Origin: Symbiodinium natans
Taxonomy: Eukaryota > Sar > Dinophyceae > Suessiales > Symbiodiniaceae
DNA: 64,000 bases
Direction of reading: 5' to 3'
Assembly: GCA_905221605.1 (NCBI GenBank)
Contig: CAJNDS010000348.1
Coordinates: 78,501-142,500, forward strand
The notes under the pieces are model-generated. The model saw nothing but the letters and a program-made list of their open reading frames with translations, searched no databases and had not been told where the DNA came from. Shown here piece by piece: positions 21,342-34,010 of the stretch (position 1 is the first letter of the stretch; each line of letters starts with the position of its first letter). Position numbers and translations under genes: made by a program.

Positions 21342-24300
21342 CCCTTCTCGCCTGTTTGGGAGCCCAGGAAGTCGCCGAGTCCAGTCCAGGCTCCGGATTC
21401 ACCACGCCGGAGCTGCTGAATGTGGCCTCGTTGCAACGTTTGAGGAGTGCGCCTCGGCTTCCGGCCGAGAGGCGTTTAGAACAAGCAGACCAGCATCTGG
21501 CCCCCTTGTGCTCCTGTGACACTTTGGAAGAGATGCAATCCGACGCCGTGGCGGTTTCCAGGCTGTGGGCCCTTCCCGCACAAACCAAAACCAAAAAAAG
21601 TGCCTTGGACTCCGGCACTCGCTGTCTACGCCTCCTACCTCCTGAACTCCTGACGTGCGTGGTGCTGCACCAGGTGACGTACCACTTTCGTCCCACATAA
21701 GAAGTTCTGAGTGCTGTTTGGGGGACCTGCTGGGATTTTTTGAGGCATCTTGGAACCCCTTACATCCCCTCAAACCTCAAACCCTGACCTGATTGCCTGG
21801 CCTTCCTCAGGCCACACTAATCCTCCTGATGCTCCCACCAAGCAAAACCCTCAAAAAAACAAACTTTTGTCCTTGCCTCCCCTGGACGTGCCACCCCCCC
21901 GCCCGTTCCTGGGAACCCCCCCGTGACTCTACCTGCGGCAGTGCGTTTTCTCCGGGAGCTGCAGCCCGCATTGGGCCGGGCCGGCTGCCGGGGCGGCGTG
22001 CAAGCGTTTACAATTGATCCCCCGTCAATCCTCTGCTACCAGATGCTACGGCAACGCGACTTGGCTAATTTCATGCACTTGTTGACGGATTGGCCTGGGA
22101 CCTGGTCGGTATGAGGAGCTTCCCCTTGCAGGCGGTCTGCATTGTCCCCACCTTGGATGAGAGAGTTCATTGAGTTCGATGCATCCCGGTGCTTTGCAGG
22201 CGATGGCGGGCCTCTTGCCGCTGGCCGCCGCTCTGTGACGGGCAGAAGCGCACAATGCGTGACTCTGCCTGCATGAGGGTGGTATGGGGTATTATGGAGT
22301 TTTGAAAACTGAGATTGTGGATGACACCCCAAGCAGGCAGTCACCTGCGCAGACGTCGGCAGGCCCTCAGCGAACATGATCAAACATGGCCCACGCCCGG
22401 CGGAGTGCACTCTGCACTTAAGCTGAGCCCCTGACATCGTACCATCGCTTGGCATATGCTGCAGTCACCGGGACGTAGTCAGTCAGATTCTTGCACACCG
22501 TGTTGTGTGGGTACGTCTCCTCGGCATGCGTTTGCATCGACAGTGTCAGCAACGTTGTCTGATTGCAGCCGGAGCATCGTTAAGCGGCGTGGGAGGTGGG
22601 GCATAATTCACGGAGATCTCATCCAGATTGTGGACGCGACCTGTTCCCGAGCCAGAACTGCCAGTCCCTGGCACCATCAGACTGCAAGGAACCAACGCCC
22701 AAACCCCCCCAAGCCGGCGCAAACCTCCCACCCCTCCGATCTCAAAACTCTGAGTGCAACGTCTCTACACTCTGAGTGTAGAGAAGCGTCTTGCCTATGC
22801 AGCCGTCGATAGCCGCATGCTTGTTGTCACTCAAGAGGGCTTTGAGGAGGCACCTCGGAGCGCTCAGGACATTTATCGCAGCTAGGTTTGGTTTCGGGAA
22901 GGCTCGCCGATGTCAAGACAGCCCCTACGGCGCTCTAATGCTGGGAATTGTAATATGGCAACAAAAATGAGACGTTCGCTTCGCTGTAGCATTCAGGAGC
23001 CTTGATGGTTGAGGGCCCTTGTCCTGGATATTCCTGGATCTTCTCTTTTTGCAGGCTCTCTTTGCAGGGTTATGTCAGGGAACAAGGTAAGCTGTCCAAC
23101 AGAAGAAAGGGTTGTCAACTGGGGCTAACGAGCCAGCGCTTTCTGCCGAGAGCACTCGATGCGCAGAACCGCCCGCCACTCCTGTCTCAACGTTTGCTCC
23201 TGGCAGGAGAGGACGTAAAAGGCACCCAGACAGTGCTTGAAACGTTGGCCGCTGTCTGGTAGTATCACTGACTATGCTGCATTCTCTCTTCATTCTCCAA
23301 GAAATGGTCTGTGTGCTCAAGTTCGCTTTGGTCCTCTCATGCGCAGTCGTTTCCATTCATGCTTGCCCTGTCATAATACCATGTTACTCCTCCATCATGA
23401 TGTGTCGGCATCTTTCCTTTGTGTGTGCTCGTGTCAGTTTATGCATTTGCCGTCCTGTCTTTTGCTACGATCTTGTTGATGTTATGATACCACCTTAACC
23501 GTTTAATGTGCTCATTGACTAATCTTGCACCTCAATTTGCCGCCATTAACCTTTTCGCCCTCATGCATTGCCGGCGTTCTCCTCCTCGGCAATGGTCGAG
23601 TTCAAGGAGATGAAGCTGGCAAGCGTCTGGTCGTAGCACCGCGAGTAGGCTGCGCAGCCTTTCGCGAAAGAGATGGCCAGCCGATGGCCAGGGACCAGTC
23701 AGGGATGTCAGCTGAGGAGGCAACCATACTCCGCACTGGTGACAAAACCGCAGGACGTCGTATCTAACTTCGCCTCAAGCCACACCGCATGCTTTCCCGC
23801 ACACACGCAGAGTTTCATCCAAAAGTATGGAAGGTAGAATGGGCATCCGGCACACGAGCACCTACAAGCACTCAAGCCGAGGCCTGTTGAGAGTTGCATC
23901 TCCGGCGCTGGGCATCGCGTGCCGCAGACAGATTGGAGCAGTTGGTGGAGGTGCTCTGCACTTTCTCCTCCAGGAAAAAGAGGCATGGGAGGGAGCGGGA
24001 GCAAACGACGCATACCCACACGAAACAAAAGGAGCCAAAGAGCCAAATCAAGCAAACGAACAACACGACAAACAAAGACATGGGCAAACGTAGAGATATC
24101 ACATATCACATGACATCATGCTCACCATCGAACAGAACGGGTGGGTTCACCTGAAGAGCGTTGCAGATGGTCATGTTGCCATCCTTGGTATCATATTCCG
24201 CGGATGAAGCCGAAAGGAAAGTCCTAGGTGGCCAGTTGCTGCCCAGGAATCATACCACTTGAGATACTCGTCCTGTAGACCAGGTCGATGCACCATGCAA

Positions 24301-24750
24301 TAGCATCGGCACAGCATGCGTGACAGCTGTGACGGAGCTGTCCCAGAAGGTGTGGAGGCTGCGGTAGTGGTCGGCAACGCTGCCCACCCGGTTGTTGCAA
24401 AGCCCTCGACCTCACAGATGCCGAAACTGTAGCGATCCCAGAGACTGGCGGCCTCAATGTTCAATGGCCCAACATGGCTCAACGATGCTCAACGTTCCCT
24501 GGCCTCCACTTGGATAATCGATGACCGCATCGCAGCCGACTCTGGCCTTGTCGCTGCAAGTATTGCACGGACATGGAAAGACGTTCAAGGATCAGACGAG
24601 TCACCGTAGCATGGGACGCCTTGTGATTTGCAAGCGATTGCTCGCAATCGTCGACTAGCTCGGCTTTTCTGCCCTCATCTTGTCGGCATTGCTGGTGCTC
24701 AGCCGCAAGACCGGGCACTTGGTCCTAGGTACGTGAGGGGAATAGGCATG

Positions 24751-24800
24751 TAGGCATTACCGGCATTACCGGCATTACCGGCAGTAGCGGCATTAGCGAC
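24751..24800 (+). repeat. 9-bp tandem repeat (GGCATTACC)
   Basis: Three perfect GGCATTACC units followed by diverged GGCAGTAGC and GGCATTAGC units. Confidence 0.85.
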
Positions 24801-26814
24801 AGAGGCTAGGAGACGGGAACGGACTTGGCCGAGGTGCTCGAAGCACTTTGGCTTCATTGTACTTCAGATGGGAAGCGCATGCATTTATCGTTCCCACAGC
24901 CGTCTCCAGGCTGTTCTGCTGCAGCGCCAGCTGTGTTCGTATCGCTGCCTGGCCAGCATGCGCCGGAAGAGCGAAATGATGCAGCAAAATGCATTTCACG
25001 ATATTTCACGCCGGTGCTCGCCTTCATGCTGTCTTCCAAGATTCTGCCGATCATGGTCGCCGTCTGCACAGGCAAGCTCAGCAACCCGGCTGCTACACTG
25101 CACGGCCGTTCACTATCGTTCACCTCGACCATGCTGCTGTCAGTCGTCGGCTGGCGCCCGAGGCTCAGGAGCAGGGACTCCATCTTATTGAGAGAGTCCC
25201 TGGCCTCAACATGATGGCTTGACATGGCTTGACCTGTCAAAGTGCCGAAGCAAAATTCCTGTCCTGGGTGGCATTCTGGCCGATGGTCAAGGAGCTCGAC
25301 AAGGCCAGGGAAGACAGGTCTGCAAAAATTGCCTCGGCACTTTACAGAGAAGGAGAAAATCCACAGAGAGCAAAAGGAAAGCCAGTGAAGGGAGAAGAGC
25401 CGGAGGCCACCAGGGTGCGCTTGCAGAGCTCTGAGTGTTGTCAAGCCCCGTGGCCAACCTGAAAGCATGGGAACGCGTTGAAGGCGCACAAGCAACGCCC
25501 ATCTTGAGCATCTCGTAAGAACTGGGGCCGGGCCCCCCCTGCCTCTTGGACTGCAGGGCCTGTAGGGCGACCTTGGCACCATGCCCACCTGCCACCGACA
25601 TCCCAAGAAAGGGAGGACACAAACATGAACAGTGCAAAAAAGGTATGCACATACCTAGTTGTGATTCATTGTCTGCGTATCTACGTTTTAGTATTGATGC
25701 GCCATGTATATGTATGTCTACATGTGTTTGTGCCTATCTGTCTGTCTGACTGCGCATTAACGATGTGCAATTCGACCGTGTATGCGAAGGTGATCTTCAA
25801 TTGACGTCTGCGTCTCGAAGCTACGGAAACTATTCAATGTACTAAAACTATCCTGCCATTTCGGCGTTCAGTGCTTTCATTCATAGTTAAAAAGTTCCAA
25901 GAATTGTAAAGTATGGAACAACTCAGTAACTCACACCGTAATCACGGGCTCGCCTCTTACAACCCGTTGAAGCAGTTAAACTTCTGAAAACTACCTTTCA
26001 CGCTATAGGCTTTAACAGTTTGTTGAGGAGTTTTCACCGTTACATCTGCGTCTTCCAAAATTTGGATGCCTTTCAAGATTTGTGAACGATAACACTTACG
26101 AAAAACAGCAAGCCACTCGCCAATTCGGGGTCACTCGTCACGTCACGCTCTCATCACTCTCTCATCGCTCCCTTTCATCTCTCTCGCTCGCATCTCCCTC
26201 TCTGATCTCTCGTTCAGCTCTCGCGCATGATGCTTGCTTGCTTGAGACACCTATAAGATTCAACTAGTCGCACACACGCATGGACGTAACCTCTGGAAGC
26301 TTAACTCGTCTTCGATGTTGAACATTCAGAACGATAGTTTCGCTCGAAAAGGCCTGGCGATAAAAGCATCGAGGGTTGCTCATGGCTGTGAATATTTCAG
26401 CCGTTTAGCAGCGACGACGGCTATTCATGCGACAATCACAGTCTTTCCAGCCTTCATCCGGCTTGCGATTCTGGAAATTGACAACTAGCCAAACCAACAA
26501 TGTGGCCACATGTTTTCGGCTCGGACAGTTTCCACAAGCTAAACATGGCACCGATTTGCACTTATGCATACATCTGTGACCGTTCGTCGCTTCACTGAAA
26601 AACAACCAGAAGCCATGCAAAACGACTATTACTGCCTCGCCTTGTCGGCCTTCATAGCTTGAGCGGTTTCCAATATTTCGAACGGTGAAAGCCATGCAAC
26701 ATATGTTAGCCGAACAACTCCTAAAGCTGAACCTAGGCTTTGAGAGTTGTAATGTTGCTCAAAACTGTGTGCGTACGAGTGATTGTATGCACGTATGTAG
26801 GCAGGCAGTGCATG

Positions 26815-27025
26815 TAAATGTGTATATGCGGATGTGTGTAGACATACACACACAAAAAATATACATATACATATGTATATATAGATACATATGTATATAT
26901 ACATACATACGTAGATGTGTGCATGTATATGTACTCTGCATGTGAATGTGAATAATATACCTTTGTGTGCGTGCGCGCATATGTGTCTACGTATGTGTAT
27001 ATGTACATGTGATATATGTATACTT
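26815..27025. repeat. TATGTATA/ACATAC-rich microsatellite tract
   Basis: Interleaved TA, GT and ATACAT repeats with many ATATAC and GTATAT steps. The short ORFs across it encode only Tyr/Ile/Cys/His repeats. Confidence 0.85.
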
Positions 27026-27899
27026 GTATTCATCTTTGCAGTATGCTTCTAAGTATTTCTGGTCGCCAGTGGACGCACATCTGCACAACACGGGATGGCC
27101 TGGAATTGCTGTCAAGAGGAAAAGAAGAGCAGCTGCTGAACAGCTCCTTCGACAGGATGGGAATGGCGAAGAAACGGCCTTGAACCCAGAAACTCACAAT
27201 CCAGCCTCCAGAAGACCCCTGTCAAGGTGGTCGCAGTCTGCATTGATCCCGTTGGACGCAAAGGACGCCTCGGCGTCGGGCTTGCAAGGCGCATGCAAGA
27301 CGCTTAGACTGCCAAGCTGAGTTGCCTGCCGTGCGCACGGGTGTCCCAAAGAAGCCCCTTCCCCGGAATTTCCCCTCAACCTCCCCCCACTGGGAGGAGG
27401 GAGAGGAGCGGTTTAGGGCATGGCAGCGTCTTACCGAAGAGCCACTTTTGGCTGCAGTTTGCTTCGTGATTTTGTCATGTCGTAGTTAGGCATGAGGCAA
27501 CCAACCGGTCGAGGAAGGAAATATGCCATGAACACATGTGAACACCACAAAAGGCCAGGCAGTGGGGGACGAAGCAGTCATGACATTTTCTGCAGCGCAC
27601 CGCGGGGCAGGCCCTTGGTCTTCGACGGTGTGGTGACGCGTCTACCATTTTTTGAGGTCTTACAATACATGCAAGATGCATGGTATTGCCGAGTCGCTGA
27701 GCTTGCTGAAAAACTAGCCCTCTGTGCCAGAATGGTCTCCATGTCAGAAAGCAAGTTAATACCGGTAATCCCTTCGGATGAGCGATGTCTTCGGTGATGC
27801 GAGGTGAAGCATCGCCCGTGACCCTGCACCACCATGTGGCTGCCCAGCAGGGCTCTCGTCTGGCGCTGAGCTGATCTCCCACCCGGCTGCGATTCGCCA

Positions 27900-29110
27900 T
27901 TACTCAAGGTTCAACTCATGCGATGACTTTAAACGACTTCGATGCCACAAAGCTTTATTGCAGCTCCCCGTGCAAGCTGCTGCACCAACTGGTGTCCGAT
28001 GCCTCACGTCAACATGGCTGCAAGAACTCATGCCGACTGCAGTGCTGCAAGTACACGCTTCAAGCTGAAAGCGAATGCTCCTAGGACTCCTAATTACTGC
28101 ATGTTTTGCTTCATCGAAGCCACGGAGGCCGTTGCAAACCGCCGCCTCATCGTCCAAGAACCTCAGCGCAGAGAGGAAGAGAGGGCGAGGCCAAGAGACG
28201 TAGGCGCGGCATGCCGAGGACCAAGGACCAAGGGCTCCTAACAGCTCTCCTAACATGCTCGAGTCAAGAGGCCAATGCACTAGGGCCAGAAAGGTTGGGC
28301 CCGCCCTGCCAGAGACAAAGCTTCGCATGTAGTCCAGGCCACCGTGGACCAACAGCCAACCCTCCCACGTTTTCTTCGCGCGGCCTTCGATTCCGTGGGC
28401 AAAGCGGACCTTGGCGAGCTGTAAGCCGCTCAGCGCGTAGGCCACATCCAGCAGCGTCAAAGCGAAAATCCGCAGCACCCATCCCACCAGTCCCAGCGCA
28501 GGCCAGAAAGTTAACGGCATAGTCACCACGAGCAATGCCAGTATAAGCAACCCATGCGCAAAAGAGCTCCATGCCAGGAATAAGATACAGCCGTTGAGCT
28601 GATCCCACACGATGTCGCAAGACAAGTCCCATCTCGAGAGCACCTGCACATCACGTATCGCAACATTGCGATGTTCCATAGACAGGACCTACAGTCAGCG
28701 TGACGGGAAAATAGCGACTGCCAAGAAGTACGTGAAGGGGTTTGGCCGAGTATGCCCGAGCGTGACAAGATAAGACCAGGCATGACGAAAACAAGGGGTT
28801 CGGGGATACTCGGGCATGTGCATGCGCACAGGGGCATACTCCGGGCATCACTCGCTCGCGCGCACTCGGCAGTCCCTGAAGGCCCCCGCAACATGCCGCA
28901 ACGCAAGCTGAAAGAGCACCTCCTCGTAGGGTTCAAGATGGCTCAGGATCTCAGCTTTGCTGTCCCACCAAAGCTCTCGGCCAACGGTTCCCAGGAGCAC
29001 AGCCAAGCCCAGGCAGAGAATCATGGCAGGGAAGAATTTGTTGAGTCTCCTCCCTCTGTCGCTCTCGTGCGTACCACTGCAACACTGTACAGTATGGGGG
29101 AATTGGGGGA
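27900..29110 (-). CDS. Predicted multi-pass membrane protein, at least two exons
   Basis: The downstream exon begins at 28688 after CTGACTGTAG and reads VLSMEHRNVAIRDVQ, WDLSCDIVWDQLNG, then long hydrophobic segments (LFLAWSSFAHGLLILALLVV and WPALGLVGWVLRIFALTLL), then AKKTWEGWLLVHGGLDYMRSF. The frame stays open to a stop at 27900, but the last third looks less protein-like and may contain an intron. The upstream exon (about 29110-28866) carries RRLNKFFPAMILCLGLAVLL and a charged helix; it can join through a GT-AG intron 28689-28865 in frame. I recognise no family and the start codon is not settled. Confidence 0.5.
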
Positions 29111-29159
29111 CATGACCCACTAACACCTCACCCTTCGCTGTATCTTCATTCGTCAAAGC

Positions 29160-29465
29160 CGTCTTTTATTGCTACTAGTAGCTGCTGCTGATAGAAGTAG
29201 CAGCTGTCATGCCGGCCGCAACTGCAACCGCCGCAGCATGGGCTTAGCAGGCTGAGCAGGCATAGCTTACTTGGTGCTCTGTGTGCAGTCACACCTTTAT
29301 TTTTGTGTGAACCCGACGAATGCGGAGCTTAACTCCCTCAACATGCACCCTGAACCCCTGAAACACCTGAAACACCTCCAGCTAGGTCCCGCTGGGCCCC
29401 GCTTGGTTCGCTACGTGTCTGTCACTGACTTTTACTGCGAGAAGAACGAGGTCAATCATGGTCGA
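29160..29465. other. Intergenic spacer between two minus-strand genes
   Basis: No gene seen. Contains AGCTGCTGCTG-like trinucleotide stretches and lies downstream of the sulfotransferase stop codon. Confidence 0.5.
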
Positions 29466-29468
29466 CCT

Positions 29469-30685
29469 TCACGTCCTGAACCCTGCAGCGTAGGACTCCG
29501 AGTCCAGCCAAAGCCCTGGGATGTACCGCGTGCGGCGCCAGAGCCGTCGCCAGGGGATGCAGCGCAACAACTGGGCCCCAGTGAGCGCCTCCACTGCCTT
29601 CAGCCGGCCCAGGAGTAGCCTCAAAGCCTCAGCAAAGAGCTGGGCATCCACAGTGGTGGAGGCGTCTATGCGGGCCAAGATGTCTGGCTGCAGTCGCTCT
29701 GCAGCAAGTGCCCTATGCCCATGAGTGAACTTCGGCAGCACAAAGCGTGAGGAGGAAGAGCAGTCGCAGGAGGGAGGCAAGCTCCCATTTGCTTGGAAGT
29801 GTAGAAGGCACACGCTGTGTTCGTAGAGATCCGTCAGCCCAACCCAGTCAAAGCGCCGGAGCGTGGCCAGAGCACCTTCGAGTGACGGCAGACTCTCATC
29901 AAAGTGCGTGTCTCGGAAGTGCTGGCCCAGATTGCCATGCGCTGTGCTACAAGTCAGAGCATGCGATTGGATGTTCCGCAGAAAGGGAATTACCTCGACC
30001 TGGCCACTGCGGTTGGGATTCTCAAGCTGGCTGCGGAGGTCTGCAAGTGGCTCAGGCTCAAAGTGAGTGCAGTGGCTGTCGCAGGCAGCCTCCGTCGCCC
30101 GCAGGAGGCCTTCGGCAGCGTACTGGGGAAAGTCATCCCAAATCCGCTGCCAATTATTGTGGTGAGCCGCGTGGCAGTGGGAGAACAGGGACAGGACATG
30201 GGCCCTGGGAGAGCGGAGAAGGGTGCCCTTGAGAAAGCCGCCTTCTTTCTCGTCTTTTGCAAGGCTTGCGTGCAAGATGTCAGAGGCACAGCACTCACAG
30301 TTCAACCCGCAGAGTGCCAGGCTGACAGCTCGGGCCCAGGTGGCGCAGGAAAGCCGCGCCGTCGTCTGGGGCCAGGCCCGGGCCACCGCCGCGCTGCGGC
30401 ACGGACCGTAGTCGATTTTTGGCGAAGGCTGAGCGGACAGGTGCAGCTCCAGCGACTCTCCACCCGTCTTGATCACATGCATGAAGTGAAAGCGCGCAGA
30501 TGCGTTGAAGATGGTTATGTGACCAGCCGGCGGCAGATTTTTTGGCACAGCCTCCACGAAGTCCTGATGTTCTTGCGCGGGCAACTCATCCAGCTTCAGG
30601 CGGTAGAGCCTGGCTGAGATCAGGTCCTGCCAGTCCTCGGCCGCTGCTTGGGGATCGACTCTAGCCACTAGCAGGTCTGGCTGAA
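29469..30685 (-). CDS. Sulfotransferase-domain protein (possibly C-terminal part of a larger gene)
   Basis: A 400-codon open stretch with no internal ATG before the domain: the frame begins at an AG acceptor near 30686. HFMHVIKTGGESLE (about residues 61-74) fits the 5'-phosphosulfate loop that binds PAPS, and LLRSPRAHVLSLFSH (about 150-164) fits the 3'-phosphate binding R-x-P-x-x-x-x-x-S motif. DWVGLTDLYEHSVCLLHF follows, as in carbohydrate sulfotransferases. The enzyme would transfer sulfate from PAPS to a sugar, probably in the secretory pathway, but no signal peptide is seen in this part. Because no start codon is available and the frame can be joined to the preceding gene, it may be one domain of a fusion. 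Confidence 0.82.
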
Positions 30686-30702
30686 CTGACTGTCACTTCA
30701 GC

Positions 30703-32037
30703 TTAAAGGATACGGCCCAACTGGGAGCAAGAGTCTGGGCCTGTGCCGGTCAAGGGATTCAAATACACTCTCTCGCAGTACGTCAGGTAGCCGGCAAGCT
30801 CTACGTGGCTGTCTTCCACCAGTGAGCAGCCAGCTACAGCTTGCCCCAACTGCTCACAAACTTCTGCATTCCTGGTAAATGCCCATGTCGCAAACCGATG
30901 CTGTGGGAAGTCAAAGCTCGTGACTCCCAGGCTCGTGGCACGGATACTCATGTGAGTCTTGCTGAGCGTTGGCTGGGAGCTCTTAAGCACCTGATCAGTC
31001 GCCCACATCGGACACATCCATACATCTTTCAAGACATATCTTTTATATATGTTTATATATACATATGTACATATATATATATGAACCGACACACACGCAC
31101 AAGACTTGAACTCGCAAGTCAGTCAAAAAGACACAACTCGTACAATATTTCGGCAGTTCAGGGGTTGGCCAATGAGGGAAGCACGGCCACGCTTCCATAG
31201 GTCGAGGCGTTCAGAAGCCGATGGTTCACGAGGCTTATCAGGTGCAGGTCTTCTTCTGACATGTTCAGCATGTCGATCACATCGCTCTCCTCAAGGACAT
31301 TCGGCCCGAAATATGCTGCGTCCGGGCAGTCCCCGAGGCACTCGGTGCCCTCCTGCCTTAGACCGCAAAGAGACACGGGGCGCTTTGCATCCCTCTAGCT
31401 GGCTGCCACAGCGTTGTCTGGCTATCTTTTGACGAGCCTCAAGCACTGCAGGCCTTGAATCATCAGCGGTGCAAAGGGCAAGGCAGGCACCGATGGTAGC
31501 TCTCGCGAAAGGGCTTGGCCCACCCTCTCAAGCATCTTCCGGTTGTAGGCCTCGAATTCAGCCTGCAGGCCGCCTTCGCGGACACTTTCTGGGTGGTGCC
31601 GGCCTTTGTAGACCGGCGTAGGCAGTGGGGAGACCTCGCCGTGTGCAGCCCTGATGTAGTAGACTGGATGATGTGAGTGGAGGTATGCATCTCCTTCGCT
31701 CTGGTTTGCGAAGCGAAAGAGCCGCAGCACCGTCTCGAAATGTGTCCAGTCGTCGAAGAGTCCTCAACATAAGTCATGTTATCAGATCCATCTGTCGGGG
31801 CCCTAGGGCCTTAGGAGCAAAACCAGTTGCAAACAAAGAACAATGAATAGAGATGCTTAGGAAGGTTCCGCCGATGTCAGAGGGCACCACGGCCAAGTTG
31901 ATGGCACTGCTGGGAAGGCCACTGCTGACCAGGGCCAGCTGAACGAGCTCAAAGGTCCGCTGGTTCGCCGTAACCACATGTGCAAAGAGGCCCTCGGGAG
32001 TCTCGCGAATGTTCAAGTTGTTGACCTTATGCAAGCA

Positions 32038-32068
<31 letters not shown>

Positions 32069-32353
32069 GGCCCTGGCTATGCACGCGTCGGCAAGTTGCA
32101 TGTTGCATGTTCCGACAGTGAGCTTAGAGGCTCCCTGTACTCACCTTTCTGGCAAGGGGCGCTGTCTCCCAAACTGCTGAACTGCAGCCCACGCCGTGGG
32201 ATCCACAATGCGAAGGTGGTGAAGGAGAAGTACTCGACGTTAGGAGGGCGCCGCGCCAGGAGAACCACGGCATCATCACGCCTGTCAGCCCCAACTAGAA
32301 CCCATCTTACTTTCATGTCTGTATGTCCGTACATCGCCCCCAACGCCTCAGAT
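30703..32353 (-). CDS. Conserved protein of unknown function, five or more exons
   Basis: Traced exons on minus: about 32353-32161, 32025-31872, 31762-31438, 31356-31170 and 30972-30717 (or on to a TAA at 30703). All joins use GC donors and AG acceptors and keep frame. The product reads VRWVLVGADRRDDAVVLL, VEYFSFTTFAL, LQFSSLGDSVNNLNIRETP, LFAHVVTANQRTFELV, LPSSAINLAVVPSDIGLFDD, WTHFETVLRLFRFANQ, GDAYLHSHHPVYYIRAAHG, LPFAPLMIQG, TECLGDCPDAAYFGP, LVNHRLLNASTYGSVAVLP and FDFPQHRFATWAFT. I recall similar predicted proteins in other algae and protists but know no function. The smooth frame across five introns strongly supports a real gene. The intron 30973-31169 includes an AT microsatellite. Confidence 0.8.
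32041..32064. repeat. CT microsatellite inside an intron
   Basis: Twelve CT units lie within the intron 32026-32160 of the conserved gene; on the coding strand this is a GA run just upstream of the acceptor region. Confidence 0.95.
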
Positions 32354-32465
32354 TCCACATGGGACTTGGCAGTAGGAAGCCGAAAGCCGGCAGCGCATTC
32401 CACATGTAAGGCGTGTTGGGATTGCCTAGGAGATCAGACAGATCCAGGACAGATCAGACAGGTTC

Positions 32466-32570
32466 TATTTAAATTAAAGACCCCAAAGAGTTGCGATTGG
32501 GGTCCCCCAAACAGCACCCGGTGGCTGCCAAACTTGTCCGTGAAGAGTGACCAGAAGAAGGTGTCACCTG
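32466..32570 (-). CDS. Probable upstream exon of the conserved unknown gene
   Basis: After the acceptor CGCACATCCGCAG the minus frame reads DTFFWSLFTDKFGSHRVLFG, then PQSQLFGVFNLN. The density of aromatic and Gly residues and the clean acceptor make this a likely exon of the gene at 30703-32353. The donor side was not resolved. Confidence 0.5.
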
Positions 32571-33199
32571 CGGATGTGCGGATGTGAAACGCTCCGAGCC
32601 ATTAGATTCCTCAACCCTTATCGAGCAGGAGGGTTATCCTGTGTAAAGCTTCTGGGATGGCATCCCTGCAACGGCCAACAAAATAGCAATGTTATGGGAC
32701 AAAGGAATCTCTCGAATCTGTGGAAGGCTTCCATCCAAGGATTGCAGGCAGATGCTACAGGGATTGGCAACGTTTTCTTGTCGGAAACCTTCAGGGCACC
32801 CTGGGAGGGGACTTGTTCTGTCACCCAGGAGTGCCTGTGCTCTCTACACGGGGTCTACATGAGGTGACACAAGAGCCTCGCATTGGCTCGCGTGAAAACC
32901 CGGCAATGAAACTGCTTAATACCAAGAACCGACCTCATTATTATCGTTTCACAGATCACCCCAGCATCCATACTGCCGGTTGTTGACATGCAAAAAACTT
33001 ATGTTGAACTGTTTCTTCCTTATCGCTTTACAGAGAATCGAAGCCTTGCTGGTGTTCTGTCTTCTCCTTCCACGCCGCGTTTCTTCCAGGGCATATGGCC
33101 GATTGTGCAAGACAGCATAAAATCTCCCGGTCCCTATGCACATCCCGGAACGTCCCTCGACGCAACAGACATTTTCCTAGTTTACTGAAGGTGAAGCCA

Positions 33200-33340
33200 G
33201 GTCACGGTCTCTCACCATTTGTCCCTTGCTGGTGATGCTCAAGTTCGCTGACTTGCTGATCACGTCTGTGAAGCGCAAGCTGAGCTCAGACACATCGGGG
33301 TCAGCAGGGCTGGGTATCTGCGGAAACAGCACACCTGTCC
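33200..33340 (-). CDS. Probable 5' exon of the conserved unknown gene
   Basis: The minus frame reads WTGVLFPQIPSPADPDVSEL, then SLRFTDVISKSANLSITSKG, followed by a good donor (ATG/GTGAGAGAC). Protein-like composition and position suggest an early exon. The join to the next exon is not in an obvious phase, so a small exon may be missing between them. Confidence 0.45.
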
Positions 33341-33877
33341 AACGCGATCGCAGGACCAACACTCGGACTCATGGAGACTCTCCCCACTGTCACGGCAGAA
33401 GGCACGGTTGACGGCATTTTGGAAGCCCTACAGTAGGTCCATAAACCCCATAAAAGTGGGAACAAACGTGCGCGTTGCCTCAAAGCAACCTCCATAATGA
33501 GCGCGTGACATGCTCTATGTTACTTTGCACTCCACGATCAAAATTCCTGCACCAGACATCCCAGCCTCCATAAAGGGCAGAGGCGACGGCAGCAACAACG
33601 GCCCCGACGGTGCTGGTCTTCATGGCGTGCTGAGCTGCTGATGCGACCGTGCGATCTATCGGCAGTGTCTAAGAGTCCAGAGTCCAGAGTCTGACGCAAC
33701 AGCACAAGCAACCGCACAGAAACTCCTCAGCATGACTCTGCTTTTGCTCAAAAGCTACATGCAAAGCCTTTCGAAGCCAAACGCTGATGCACCACATCGC
33801 AAGGGTTGGACACAAGACTCAAGACCCTCAGAATATTCAACTAGCCAAACGAAAGCCTGGAGCACCCTAAAGCCGCC

Positions 33878-34010
33878 CTAACTGCGCTTGGCCAGGTTCA
33901 CCGCCTTGAGCAGCTCCTGCAGGCTCCTGCGCTCTCGGGGCTGCCCAAGGCCCACCGTCTTCACCGTGCGCCGGAAGGGCGCCTCAACAAAGACTTCGCT
34001 CTCCTTTCTC
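33878..34010 (-). CDS. C-terminal exon of an unidentified protein
   Basis: On minus, RSRKESEVFVEAPFRRTVKT, then VGLGQPRERRSLQELLKAVN and LAKRS before a TAG at 33880-33878. Composition and helical pattern look coding. Possible earlier exons at about 34050-34180 (NRLELPNAEGTGLFRAHE) were seen but not linked. I recognise no family. Confidence 0.45.

Larger units (their letters stand above)
18480..27880. other. Long stretch with no confidently assigned gene
   Basis: Several minus-strand frames look partly coding (for example 19436-19830, helical and Arg/Leu-rich; 24854-25606, 250 codons), and a plus frame at 25229-25462 is Lys/Glu-rich. None has a recognisable domain, and the strands disagree, so I do not call genes. 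The stretch includes a SINE-like element, a GA tract, a 9-bp tandem repeat and an ATACAT-rich tract, listed separately. Confidence 0.4.

Noticed and set aside
21095-21700. Plus frame of 201 codons
   Set aside because: It crosses a GA tract giving Arg-Glu repeats, and runs against the strand of all supported genes; no domain is seen.
24854-25606. Minus frame of 250 codons with some protein-like parts
   Set aside because: A competing plus frame at 25229-25462 also looks coding, no family resemblance was found and no splice pattern emerged, so it is not called.
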